Assembly (NCBI RefSeq): GCF_910592395.1
Contig: NC_088316.1
Span: 1,550,001-1,614,000 of the forward strand
Source: Lineus longissimus
Lineage: Eukaryota > Nemertea > Pilidiophora > Heteronemertea > Lineidae
Direction of reading: 5' to 3'
Length of the DNA stretch: 64,000 bases
The notes under the pieces are model-generated. The model made no database searches. It had not been told where the DNA came from and saw nothing but the letters and a program-made list of their open reading frames with translations. Positions 24,976 through 36,039 of this stretch are shown piece after piece; positions within the stretch are counted from its first letter, which is position 1; every line of letters begins with the position of its first letter. Position numbers and translations under genes: made by a program.

Positions 24976-25529
24976 CCACAAGAACATACAATTGCATTTA
25001 AGACGGCCCAACCCATGTACTATCGCGTTTCTCCTTGCAAGAACCATCTTTCCTTTCAATAAGATACATCATTAAGAATAAATTCTTGAAACCTATATTG
25101 GGCTTTCCTAGATTAAGCAAAAAAGAACACTCGTACATCACTTCACCACGAAGATACAGCAATAAATGAATAAGGACCAAGGCTACATCAGGCCCAACGG
25201 CAAGGCGTCGGACAGTACACAAGGCCGAATCTCATTCTGCGATAAGTCTTATCTGTCTAAAAGTGCATGTTCCCTGTTTCTTGACGGCATGATGTTTCAC
25301 GGCAAATGTTGTAGATTAGACGAAGATTTCCTAACATCAAGCCCACAACAGGTATATGATGCATGGGGTTAACAAGAAAATGGTATAACGCCTGCCAGAG
25401 AAGAGTAGCTTGGTTGGTGCGTTAGCAGTTTTTTGTTCGTTTGCCCTATTGCAACACGCGGTTTCAGTCTACGGCATATGTGTTTAAAGGACTACGCCGT
25501 TTTGAAATATGTAATTGTATTTGAAAAAC

Positions 25530-25680
25530 TTCCAATTGCGAAAATACGTGCTGAATATGAATCACAGCATTACCATTGTAAAGGCAGATATACAAATACC
25601 ACAAATACCGTGTTTCAGCAAATTTGAATGCATAACAACTACACTACGGCATCGTGTATAAATGCATTTCTATCTTCCTC
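25530..25680. repeat. dispersed repeat family C, inverted copy
   Basis: AGATATACAAATACCACAAA and CAGCAAATTTGAATGCATAA match the reverse complement of 30610-30800. It lies 700 bp from the previous copy. Confidence 0.5.
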
Positions 25681-26337
25681 AACCATCAGTAACTACGAAC
25701 GGCGAACCCCTTCAAAGAGGTCAGCTTTAGAGTCTTGAGCGGAGGAGTTATTTTGCGTTAAGGCTGGCGCATCCGAAAGCGAAAGTTCATCTACCTCTGT
25801 AGAGACATCAGTGAGGTCAGTATACGCCTTTCCTTATGCAGGAATTTGGCACTTCCAAACTGGTATCAACCAATCAGAAGACCCCTACCATGCTTGTTCG
25901 GCTCGGACAGCATGGACCATGCCGCTTACGGGATTTCTGATTGGCCAATAACCGACTTTGCTTGCTTTAGGAAATTGGCGAAAGTTTACATTTTTTTCAA
26001 TATGCCGTTTTCTAATGAAATAAAAACAAACAGCAAAGCTACCCAGACTAGTCGTTTTGCCCAGGCTAGTGCGGGTTGAAATGCACACCGACCTTATTCC
26101 AAGGGTGGCGAGAAAGGCTCGATATCACCTCTTCTGTCTGATGCATTAGTCCGAGTTTCACTCAGCTCTTTAAAAATTACCCTGTCAAGGAACAAGTGCA
26201 TTCTTCATTCTTGGTAAATGTATGCCAAATGGCGAGAAAACTGCGCTAATTTCTTTCCGTCTAGCTTCTACCTTTTCAGTGTGTAAAGTATACAGGAAGA
26301 GCAGCCGGCCCGGGAATAGCAACTGCACTTAGTTTCT

Positions 26338-26495
26338 TAGAAATGAAAGTTTTTGAGCTTTTGAAAAAAGCAAAGGTTTTTGAGACTTTGAGACACCCCA
26401 AAGGGTTATTTTTCCCCTAAAAAAAGCTCTCCGGGGCGCATATTCGTGCTGGTTGAAAAACCAGAAAATATTTTCCAAAGCTCAACAAGTCTTAC
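26338..26495. repeat. dispersed GGGTTTTTC-type foldback repeat, copy 2
   Basis: Contains GAGCTTTTGAAAAAAGC, CCCCTAAAAAAAGC, GCATATTCGTGCTGGTTGAA and TTTTCCAAAGCTC, in the same order as the copy at 3675-3805. Confidence 0.5.
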
Positions 26496-26499
26496 TCTT

Positions 26500-29261
26500 A
26501 TCGCTAGGTTTAAACTATTTTTCGACAACAAAGTTAGCCAAACTTATATATCCTCCATCAATGTCTATCAGTCAATTGAGATACACGTGTACTTCTAGCC
26601 ATGTCTATCAGTAAGTAATATGGAAGTATTAAACTTCATGGAACCCTAAAATAGTATTTCTAGAATAGGAAAAGTCTGTCGATGCCAACATGTCCAACAC
26701 GGTCTGACTCAGTGTCATGTGTATATTTGATACATTATCACTTGTCCCAGACGATAATAAGTTCGGAAAAAGTATGATTACAATCTAATTACTATAACTA
26801 TATTATTCCGAGTAATTGCCTTGATTTTCTATGACCTTTAATTGATTGGTCCGCCTACCTAAAAAAACGGTAAACAGAAATCAGATGTAGTTTTGACAAC
26901 ATTAAATGTAATGTACATGCAGCTTTTTTCAGTGAATGTGTACAGTGTAAACGTTTTAAGTATACACTCTAGTTTGATTGATATAAGATTGGACAGTTAT
27001 TTACTGTGAAACCCACCAAGGCCAAGTCGGAACGTGACATTATGACCATCGGATTCGACAATCCATTTTCCCTCCTAACTGAACTGTTTGAATGGGATCA
27101 AACTACCATGTGCTTTAGTTCGCTCGTTTGTCGAATGTCCATAGCGTCCGTGGAAACTTGTAGTCATGAAGAGTTACGATGTACTGTGAGACAGGTAATA
27201 CACCTATCGGTAACTTCGTGCAACAAAATCTAGCCTACGTGGCTGATCCTACTTGGAGTTTTCTTGAAGCAAACTTGACAAGCCGTCTCCTGAGATGCTT
27301 TGTGATTGGTTCATTTTCAAGTCTAAACCAGTGATTGCGAATTAAGGACTTTTGATTGGTTAATACCATCCCCAGTTCGTACAAAATCACAGAATATTGA
27401 TGCCTTTTCCACGACCCATATTCCATGGAAGATGAATAAGGGAATCAACGATATTCTACTAAACGCTTCGTCGCGTATCGGACTTTTCAAGGGTTATCAG
27501 CACCTTAGCGAAGGTAGTTTAAATGCGATATCCTAGTGGAAAACTACACCATCAAAAGAAACGCCATTCTGTTTTCAACAGCCATGATATTGCCTACAGG
27601 TAGTGGAAAGTACTGCATGCAAATTCACATACATGTAGTTTGATTTTTCTGGAATACATGTCTGCTTTGTACACTAGTGTGCACTATTTTAAATTAAAAC
27701 AAGGGGAGAAACAACCACAAGTTTTTGTATTCTACATTTAGTTTAAGAAGGACTCTGGGAGATTAAAGTGCTATTTATATACTTGGTATATTCTATTTGT
27801 TAGTGCTATTGATAAAGAAATTCGAAGTGTAGCGAAGTTGTTTGCGTGTAGTACTTCCTCCCTAAGAGGAGTTTATTTGTCTTGCTGCACAGCTCTCTAA
27901 TCTCCATAAGACAGCCGCCGGGGAAAGCCGAACATTTGGCGCTACTTGACGCGCCATGTTTGTTTGACAACAGTAGAATGTATCTCTATAATAACCATTC
28001 TCAGTATCTGTCATTTGTCATTTCGCAAAACTTTGGCGTAGACCCCCTGGGGGATTGCTGGTGCGATGATAAGGGCAGCTCATCGCGAAGAAGTGATAGT
28101 CAAAACCAATTGGGTGTTGCGCTGTTCTGATGGTCTGGTTTCGTATCGTGTCTGTTTCAATCAGTTTATCCATTCGTCCCTCTGCACGGATGTACAGATA
28201 AAGAACCTGCGTCTAGGTTATGTGCACTCATTTTAAGCGGAGTCTGACCTCAAAAAACGGAAGCCAGAACGACATCCAGTTACAGCGGCCATTTTGTGAT
28301 TTAACTTCCACACCTCAACAAAAACTGCATTTAGGGTCGTTGACCGGTTTGATTCTGAACACACTCCAGTCCTAAGACCAACCAATGGTAAAAGTTTCAG
28401 TCAAATCCACTGACCCCCACCTTATCACCTTTATTTGCCGATTTTTCATGGTCTATTCAAATAGTCTTCTGGTGTCGTGGGTAGGATGGTGCGTGCGTGT
28501 CATGGGTGAGGTGGGTGGGGGCCTGGTCTTACTTTTTATACTCGATGACATGTGATAACATTATCATGTATTCAGCGTTATTCATGGTTAAAGGCAACCT
28601 CAACACAAGGGCATGACAGTCGCGCCATTGTGTTAATTGTTATTGGAATGGGTGCCCCTTATATAACAGAAATGCCCTAAGGATGAGGTTGGGCTGTAAG
28701 ATATCCGCCGATAGCCACCAAAAATAGAAACAAACACATTTCTCCAGTCCTCTTAACTCGACCTCCGAATCCGATATTCGCCAAAAAACAAGCCTTGTCT
28801 ATCATGCTCGCTGCCAAGAATTAATCAACACTTGTTCTCAAGAATATGCAAACTTTTACTTCCTAATGTTGCATCTGCCCTCGGGACAACTTGGGCAAGA
28901 CACAACAAGCAAGATGAGCACCAGTTGCTGTGGAAACAATATCTTCTGCAAGTTGTGCTAACACCAGTTGCTCCTACAGAATGCAGCTTGGTTGTAAAGA
29001 AGCAACGGGCAAGGTTTTCTAAGTTTGTGGACCCCTGGGGACATCTTGCCAAACGAGACGGTGGTAGGAAAACCACTTGGCCATGTTGTTGTTTTATTGG
29101 TAAAGAATGAAGACTCTCCAAGTATGTGGCACGAGTTGCCGCCTACAGTATGAAACTGATTGCAGCCGAACAGTTTTTCCGACCGAGAATCCCAACCTTT
29201 TTTGTATAGTTTCAGACTGGATGATAATTCAGTTAAAGCGACGCGGGGTAACAGGACCATA
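26500..29261. other. non-coding stretch with one decayed TTAA-MITE end
   Basis: Around 27185-27255 the sequence ACACCTATCGGTAACTTCGTG...TAGCCTACGTGGCTGATCCTAC resembles the right half of the TTAA MITE, heavily diverged. Otherwise no gene is seen. Frames at 28832-29110 overlap on both strands and have no recognisable motif. Confidence 0.35.
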
Positions 29262-29662
29262 GACTATCGTACTTATACAGTGCATGGACCTAAATTAACT
29301 GACCTTAGATCATTTTGTTTCACATGGCATGTTTAATTTTAAGTCTGAGTGAAGAAATCCGGGTGGTTTTGGAGGACCGGGAGACGACAGGGGGCGCTGA
29401 TCGGCGTCAACACCGAGACTTGGTGACGCTGCCGGGGAGCGGGGCTTGAGACTTTTGGGTCAGACTGTGATGTGCATCAGCCACACACGAGGTTCATCGA
29501 TCATTATGCAGCATCCAAGGCCGGGAACCGAGAGATTCCGGAGATTCCCGCCTTGGTTCACCGTATGATAATGATGAAGTTTCCCCACAGGTTGACCAGA
29601 GCCTTTCAATAAATTCACAAACCTATTTAAAGACTCTGGGTTGACTAACATTCACAGTTAAC
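29262..29662 (-). repeat. inverted copy of the unit-end block of the 4.5-kb array
   Basis: The reverse complement runs from TGAATGTTAGTCAACCCAGA to GGTCCATGCACTGTATAAGT. It follows the sequence at the 3' end of units 1-4 (34697-35010, 56690-57060, 61190-61480), including the central CGGTTCCCGGCCTTGGATGC. It lies 1.2 kb before the array in the opposite orientation. Confidence 0.75.
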
Positions 29663-30107
29663 TAAAACTTGATAAATTTTATAAGTGGCTGTCAAACTTC
29701 TGCGAGGTTAATGAATAGAAGTGAATCGGGTGACCCTATTGGAATTGAGGCGAATATTAGGGCAGAGGGTCGTCTGGGGCCTTATCCAATCAGTATATAA
29801 ATCCCTTGACTACACCCTCTAACAATTTGGCTGATCTTCAATCAATGACTTCTTGACTTTCCGACTTCCAATCGGTTACTCTAACCTTTTCCTGATTTAT
29901 CCGACACAAATCCGACATTGTCCGACTTTTTCCTGAAAGGTCGGATTTCTAGAAAACCTGCGTAAAATACTAGGGTTTCCCAGAATATAAATATATTTTT
30001 TAATATTTTTTTGAAAGCAAGATTACACACGACGGAGACGTTATTTGCGAACCTAATACCAAAACTATAATCGCACGCCTTATAAATTTTTGCTAATAGG
30101 CCTACTG

Positions 30108-30315
30108 AACCCATGAAAAAGGTTTTTCAGCTGTTGAAACTGGTAATGGTTTTTTGGCCAACACAAATATGCGTTTTTCAGCGAAGTGAAAAACCATTGG
30201 AGAGATTTTTACGAACTCAAAAACCGTTTGGAGATTTTCATTGCACCAAAAAACCTGTACGAGGTGCATGGCCGAAGAACCATTAATAGTTTTTCAGAAG
30301 GTCAAAAACCTTTAT
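30108..30315. repeat. dispersed GGGTTTTTC-type foldback repeat, copy 3
   Basis: Several alternating GGTTTTTCAG and AAAAACC motifs, GCATGGCC and AACACAAATATGCG relate this stretch to the copies at 3675, 26338 and 63185. Confidence 0.45.
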
Positions 30316-30609
30316 TGCTATGAATGTAGATAAGTGCATTACAGGTAGCCGGCTACTTTTGAGTTACAGTCAACATGCCCAATGAATAGATGGCTACCTT
30401 GTTCTTTTTGACGTCAAGGCAATTGCGTTTACGTTATTCGACATTTGCAATTACTCGGCTGAGCTATGGCATATTTCTGAATCCTTCCGTGGCAAAAAAG
30501 TACCTGAAGGAACATCAGATGGTGGAATTCGTAGATGTGTTATTTTCTTAAGTCAGTCGAGACCTTGGTCGATTGGGCTAAAATACCGTTGTTTATTATA
30601 ACATAGAAC

Positions 30610-30800
30610 ACTTAAAGGGGTACGTGGTTCGTTATAACTTGTGGGCCCGGAAAACAGAAATGCAGTCAGATATATACACATCGTCATAGAGCAGTTATTA
30701 TGCATCCAAATTTGGTGAAACTTGGTATTTGTAGTATTTGTATATCTGTCTACACAACGGCAATACTGAAATTGACAATCAGTACGTATTGGACTCGCTC
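30610..30800. repeat. dispersed repeat family C, best-preserved copy
   Basis: Includes AGAAATGCAGTCAGATATAT, GGTGAAACTTGGTATTTGTA and CTACACAACGGCAATACTG. It ends just before the first 4.5-kb unit begins. Confidence 0.55.
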
Positions 30801-31009
30801 GGGTATCCGCCCGTGTTTTTTTTAGGGCGAATTGGCCTAACTAAAAAATAGCAGATAATGTACTCCTTACTATACGATAACTATAATAAAATAAAATGCA
30901 ATTTCAACTTTCCTCTAATATAAAAAAAAATCCATAGTTAAGTTATTGATCCTTATCGATTTCCAATCAGTGTATTATCATTAGGTTGGCTGTTTCCCGA
31001 CTGTTGCCT

Positions 31010-31600
31010 GTAAATATAAGATACGAGTGCAGTGATCCCTCTCCACTTGTTTGCATTCCTTGATGTCTCCTTTTTTGGGGATCTTCACTGTGTGCCCGTG
31101 TTTTCAATCAGTGGTGTTTTCTTCACTTTCCCAGATCTTACCAAGCAGATCATACAAGATGTTGACTGTGAAGTTCGTGTCAGCCTTGAGTGCTTGTGGA
31201 GGGATTGCGTCAGGTCCTGCTGCTTTACCGGACTTAAACATCTGGATGACTTTTCTGATTTCCGTCCTATTTGGCCACCTTGTGAAATGGGGAGAGTTGT
31301 CTCTGCTGGTGATATGGTGATGGGAGATGGACAGTGGAAGAGCTCCTTCAATTTGTCACATTCGTCCTTCTGGTTTTTGGCTTGCCTGTCTTTACATTGA
31401 CTGGGTTGCCCGTAGCCCGATATTTACTTGTTGGTTTCGTTGTGGATTCGTTCAGCTCTTCCAGGTTGTTTTCTTGCGTTCCATTTACTTTTCTACCATA
31501 TTTCAGAGCTGAAACAAATTGGAGAAATGTCAAACAATTTCTTAAGATAAAAAAATACAAACGTACTGAAGTAAAACACCGTTCACGAGATAACAATATC
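31010..31600 (-). mobile_element. LINE (non-LTR retrotransposon) reverse-transcriptase fragment in unit 1
   Basis: Minus-strand frames give the linker and N-terminal RT region of a LINE ORF2. TSKYRATGNPVNVKTGKP and LKELFHCPSP are followed, after a frameshift, by EIRKVIQMFKSGKAAGPDAI, then NILYDLLGKIWE and KIPKKGDI. The GKAAGPDAI block is the hallmark of LINE RT domain 1. Frames change between blocks, so it is a pseudogene fragment. The clade cannot be assigned safely. Sense orientation is opposite to the long exon. Confidence 0.8.
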
Positions 31601-32252
31601 CTTGCAGAAATCAGTGATTATTGTCTTATTCATTTAGTGACACATCCGAAAGCAAATATAAGCTTTTTACGCAGTTACAAGAAAGGTGAGGGAGAGTAAG
31701 AGATTTTGCGGCGGAGCGATGGAGGGACTTGGAATTCATTGAGGAATATATATGAGATGCTCGGAACATGAGTTTGTCTCGTAATATCTCGATGTTCAAT
31801 TTAGGATTTTGATTCTCGAGGGTGGAAACGTCTCCGAGGAAAATGGGAGGCCTGCAGAAAGCAGCATGCTTCGATATTGCTATGACCAATGTGGCCATCC
31901 TCAGACCAGTCATAGGAGGTTTTTTGGTTTCATCTCGTTTGAACTGTGCTACATTCTGCCTGGGAATTAAAAAATGTAAGTCTATAGACACACATTCCCT
32001 TGGCAACCAGACGATGTGTCAGATGGCTGCACAGAAGTACCCACGTGTAGAACATCAAAAATGGTCGAGATTATACTGTAGGAGGGTAGGTATAGATATC
32101 TCGAATATTCGATGGTTACTGCACATAACCACCAATTAACCAAGTATTTTTCATCAAGAATTAATAACCGGTGGTCTACATAAATCCTTGACTCCTTGAC
32201 AGGCAGTTGAAACCAAAACAACCATTTTGTGTCTCTGATACAGCGAGCTTTT

Positions 32253-32402
32253 ATGGCAAGCCGTTCGTCCAATAATTAATAAAACCTAGTTTTCTTGAAA
32301 AGAACCTGGTTTTCTTCTTAAAAAACCTGGTTTCATGGAAGAAAACCAGGTTTTTTTCAATAAAACCAGGTTTTCTTAATTATTATACAGACGGCTTGCC
32401 AT
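32253..32402. mobile_element. 150-bp foldback insertion unique to unit 1
   Basis: The ends are inverted repeats (ATGGCAAGCCGT and ACGGCTTGCCAT). Flanks GAGCTTTT (32245-32252) and AAGCTTTT (32403-32410) look like an 8-bp target duplication with one mismatch. Units 2-4 have a single AAGCTTTT at the same place, so the empty site is visible. The 8-bp duplication suggests a hAT-type element. The interior is made of alternating AAACCTGGTTTTC palindromes. Confidence 0.8.
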
Positions 32403-33253
32403 AAGCTTTTATTCGTTGGTAAATTATAGAAAATATGGATCGTTTGATTTTCTTTAGTACCAGAGCGTAATTTTTTTGTTAAAAAATTAGTTAATCATCA
32501 CAAGAGTCTATCTAACAATTAGCCCCACCTGAAAGCGTTTCAGAAAATTTCCAAAATGGAACCAGAAACTTTCTTTACAGTCATGTACGGACACTGAGAA
32601 AAATCGATATCGTGTACCTCGTGGAACCTCCCTTACCTCTGTATTAAAGACGACCTCTCTGTAAAGGAGCCTAGTTTTGGTCCCAAAGCGGAAGTTTTCA
32701 TCCAATTTGACCTTTCTAATCAGGACACCTCACCATTAAGACCAGCACTTGTCAGTCGGGTGTCCCTGATGGAGAGGTTCTACTTTATTTGCATTTTATT
32801 CCTCTTGCACTTTAACCCTATGTAAATCCAGCTGTGCCGATCAGGCAAAAAAGCATTAGTCTGTCACGTGCAGACTCAATTTTCCTTAAAAGAAAAAGAA
32901 TTTCCGCCGTTATAGGTTCCGTTTACACGGCTCGAAAAAATTAGTAGATAGATTCCAAAAAGTTATAACCTGGACATTTCCTGTCCGAATTCAATGCACC
33001 ACGTCAATGTACACAAACGCATAAAAAAATGATTTCGTTACCATGGCTACTAAAACCAAAAATTCTGTTGGACTTTGTGGTAAGGATCAATAAAAAACAA
33101 ACTTCAAAGAAATCCGATCAGAAGTTCGACCTCCAGAGCCCCAAACGATGCGGCCGTAACATTTGCGAATGAACTATAGCCAATTACCGCTTTAATCAGT
33201 GTACCGTACTTGATCATGCACTATCCTTCCAATTTTTTTATAAATTCACACAG

Positions 33254-34255
33254 TGTGCCGTTAAACAATACAGAAAGACACTGCCATCGGTTCCTTTCAT
33301 ACCCCCTGTGACCTTGGGACGATTGGATAAGTGGTTTCGTAATGGAGAGTACAAACTGCTCGTATTCTTCTTTTATGGAATGATGATACAGAAGTCAGTT
33401 AAAGTCTTGGTTTACCACGACAATGCCAAAGACAATTCTTTCCGAGTTCGATACAATTATTCAGTAGAGAAGCGTCCGTATAGCTTTCCTCAATTGCATG
33501 CCGACAGAATGTGGCTGACCTTGGGAACGTACACGTCATCATCAACTGGCCAGCGCCGCTACAAAGTGTTGTTATATGATTCAAAGAATGGACAACTCTT
33601 ACTTTCAATATTTTGGCAGGCAGGCGATACATGTACGCATTACAACCGAAGAGATGTAAGGGGATATCCGTTCATATATTCACATGAAAACGATATCATT
33701 TTGGTCGACTGCCAATACAAGAAAAGGTTGGAGGTGAAAATCTATAATATAACATTTGATGCAGCCGTTCTCTACTTAAATCAAGGACGAACTCTTATAA
33801 ATATGCCTGACAACGGAGACTGGAGAAGGACAACTCAATTGCCTGATTGGAATTTTTACGTTTTTGGTGGCGATTCTAAACAACCGAATATAGAGATTTG
33901 CCTATATTCTCGGCGTCATAACTTGAGGAGAATTCAAGGCAGATTAAAGCTAGGTTTTCCAAATATATCTTTTTCACGTAACATTCCCCACTATGACAGT
34001 AAAGAACACATCGTTATAATAAGAGACGAAAGGCGGCGTCTGGTGTCATTTACTGAGGTTCTTGGCGTCTCAACGGACGGTTCCGTACGAATTCGGCAAT
34101 TCTCCCTCATACCATCTCCAAGGTATGCTGTTACTACCTACATGCACATAACCCTCAGTCATTGCAATGAGATACTTGGTGTATGGGAGGATTTAAAAAA
34201 GGAACCTTATATTCGACATCTGACTAGATACACCGCCATCGAAAGAGATGGGTAA
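33254..34255 (+). CDS. long exon of array gene, unit 1: repeat-built, possibly beta-propeller protein of unknown family (partial)
   Basis: Open from a splice acceptor (TTCACACAG|TGTGCC) to TAA at 34253-34255. It starts at codon CAVKQYRK and has no ATG near the start, so an upstream exon is expected; an internal ATG at codons 43-44 is the alternative. The 333 residues contain four to six blocks of about 45-50 residues with a shared strand pattern: KVLVYHDNA, KVLLYDSKNG, EVKIYNITF, IEICLYSRR, EHIVIIRDERRR, EILGVWEDL. This looks like WD/kelch-like propeller blades, but I recognise no named family. No signal peptide or membrane segment is clear beyond a short hydrophobic LLVFFFYGMM. No canonical AATAAA follows closely. 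Three paralogs lie downstream. Confidence 0.6.
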   Translation, partial: CAVKQYRKTLPSVPFIPPVTLGRLDKWFRNGEYKLLVFFFYGMMIQKSVKVLVYHDNAKDNSFRVRYNYSVEKRPYSFPQLHADRMWLTLGTYTSSSTGQRRYKVLLYDSKNGQLLLSIFWQAGDTCTHYNRRDVRGYPFIYSHENDIILVDCQYKKRLEVKIYNITFDAAVLYLNQGRTLINMPDNGDWRRTTQLPDWNFYVFGGDSKQPNIEICLYSRRHNLRRIQGRLKLGFPNISFSRNIPHYDSKEHIVIIRDERRRLVSFTEVLGVSTDGSVRIRQFSLIPSPRYAVTTYMHITLSHCNEILGVWEDLKKEPYIRHLTRYTAIERDG

Positions 34256-36039
34256 TGCGCTGTTATCTCCTCTCAGTACCTTTCATAAGAAAACGTCACT
34301 GTACTTTTTGGCTGTTGTACGAAAACTACATGGTCGATATCCTCAAAATTTGATTTTTCTTAAGTTTAATTTACGATCCATCATAAATTCAGCGATTAGT
34401 TACGTATATTAACGGACTTTTAACAGTAACAAGTATACGTATTTGATCGCCAAAACGTAGATGAAAAAGGAAATTTGGGTCGGAAAGTTAGATTTAAGAA
34501 AAAGCTATTTTTTGAAAAAATCAGCCGACTAGTTTTCGCTCAGCGGCCCAAAAGGACAATGACATCATACATGGAAGGTTGTGACACCACTATCGCTGCA
34601 GCCAAAACGACACATAGAGCACCATTAGGTGCATGTGCAATTTCACCGTATATTGGGACTAGTCTAGCCAGAATAACCAGCCTAAACCAGACCCTGTTCT
34701 TGACTGTGAATGTCGGTCAAACCAGAGTCTTTCAATAGGTTTATAAATTTATTGAGAGGCTCTGGTCAAACTATGGGGGAAACTTAACCATTATCATACG
34801 GTGAACCAAGGCTGGAATCTCCGGAATCTCTCGGTTCCCGGCCTTGGATGCTGCATAATGATCGATGAACCTCGTGTGTGGCTGATGCACATCACTGTCT
34901 GAGTATCAAAAGTCTCAAGCCCCGCTCCCCAGCCGCGTCCTAGTAGACACGGTGTTATAAGGTCAGTTTATTTAGGTCCGTGCACTGTATAAGTACATGT
35001 ATTGAAACAACTACAAAATTTCGAATTCGAGTTCTATTTTGAAATTTTTGAACGAACGAAGATGCCTTAAAAGAGAATATCTGTGATGTAAACTTTGCTA
35101 TGAATGATGCTTAGCCTTGGCTGCAGACGGATGACAATTTGAACAGATTCTTGTTAGATTCTGTAAGACTCTACGTTCATATATCAGAAACTGGTATCTC
35201 ATAGATAACAATATTAGCGGGAGTATTTGTCCTATGTCCTTGATTACAGAAAGAGGACTATCTTAACATGATTCTTGCGAACATTCTATAATATTGTAAA
35301 GACTCTACGCATATCAGAAACTGAATATAACAGTAATTCCATAGATAAAATCTCAGCGGTATGTGTGGGAAACCTGAATGGTCTCGTGCAAGGGATGACA
35401 TTTCAGTGACGGGGTGTTTTTCAGGGTGAATAGGCCTAACTGCTCTAAAAAATCAGTTGATAATGCAATCCTTACTATAGGATAACTATGATAAGATACA
35501 ATGCGATTTCAAATCTCCTCTACTTCGAAAAAAGCCTACCGATCGTAAGGTATTGATCCTTATCAATTTCCAACAAGTGTATCAATCAAGAATAGATGTT
35601 GTTGGGCTGTATCCCCATTGTTATCAGTATATATCTCTGCTTTACTGCAGACTGCCTTGTCAGATTTGTTTCAGAGATAGATCCGGCATCGTAATCGATG
35701 GCCACCACGGTACACGGGTATTAGTCGTCCGCAATTCCATCCACGCCAGCATACTCTACCCGCGGACTTGAGAGGTCAGTTTCGCAATAGTAAATTCCTC
35801 CTTTTTCCGACTGTACATAGCGTGCCATATTTGATTAGGTAGTGTGCGAATGGTGAAACGACCAAAAGAAAACAATACAAAGTGAACAATCGAAATAAAA
35901 ATTCCAAACATGAATTTGAAGATAAGTTTGGTTGTGTATCATATGCGTTACGTTTACATATAAACGTAACGCAGTTACAAAATCTAAACTGCATGAACAA
36001 AAAACATGGAGAGAGAAGGCAACTTGTCGTACCCATTGG

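Larger units (their letters stand above)
30820..34963 (+). repeat. tandem array, unit 1 (most diverged copy)
   Basis: Same order as the other units: a leader with GGCCTAAC and TTATTGATCCTTATC, a minus-strand LINE remnant, a short open block (31822-32139), a half foldback element, the long exon, then the unit-end block. It differs from units 2-4 in keeping a different part of the LINE and in carrying a private 150-bp foldback insertion at 32253-32402. It is probably the oldest or outermost copy. Confidence 0.8.

Noticed and set aside
28825-29260. Overlapping 92-100-codon frames on both strands
   Set aside because: Three mutually overlapping frames with no recognisable domain; probably chance in a stop-poor stretch.
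31822-32139. 105-codon open frame present in all four array units (31822, 36863, 54391, 58923) as a coding exon
   Set aside because: Between units almost every difference is amino-acid changing with no sign of constraint (six replacements and one silent between units 1 and 4). The possible donor GTAAGT is lost in units 2 and 4. It may simply be young and open by chance.
34475-34738. Short open frame downstream of the array exon
   Set aside because: N-terminal frame differs between units 1 and 2 through small indels, and units 3 and 4 have a large internal deletion. It overlaps the non-coding unit-end block.
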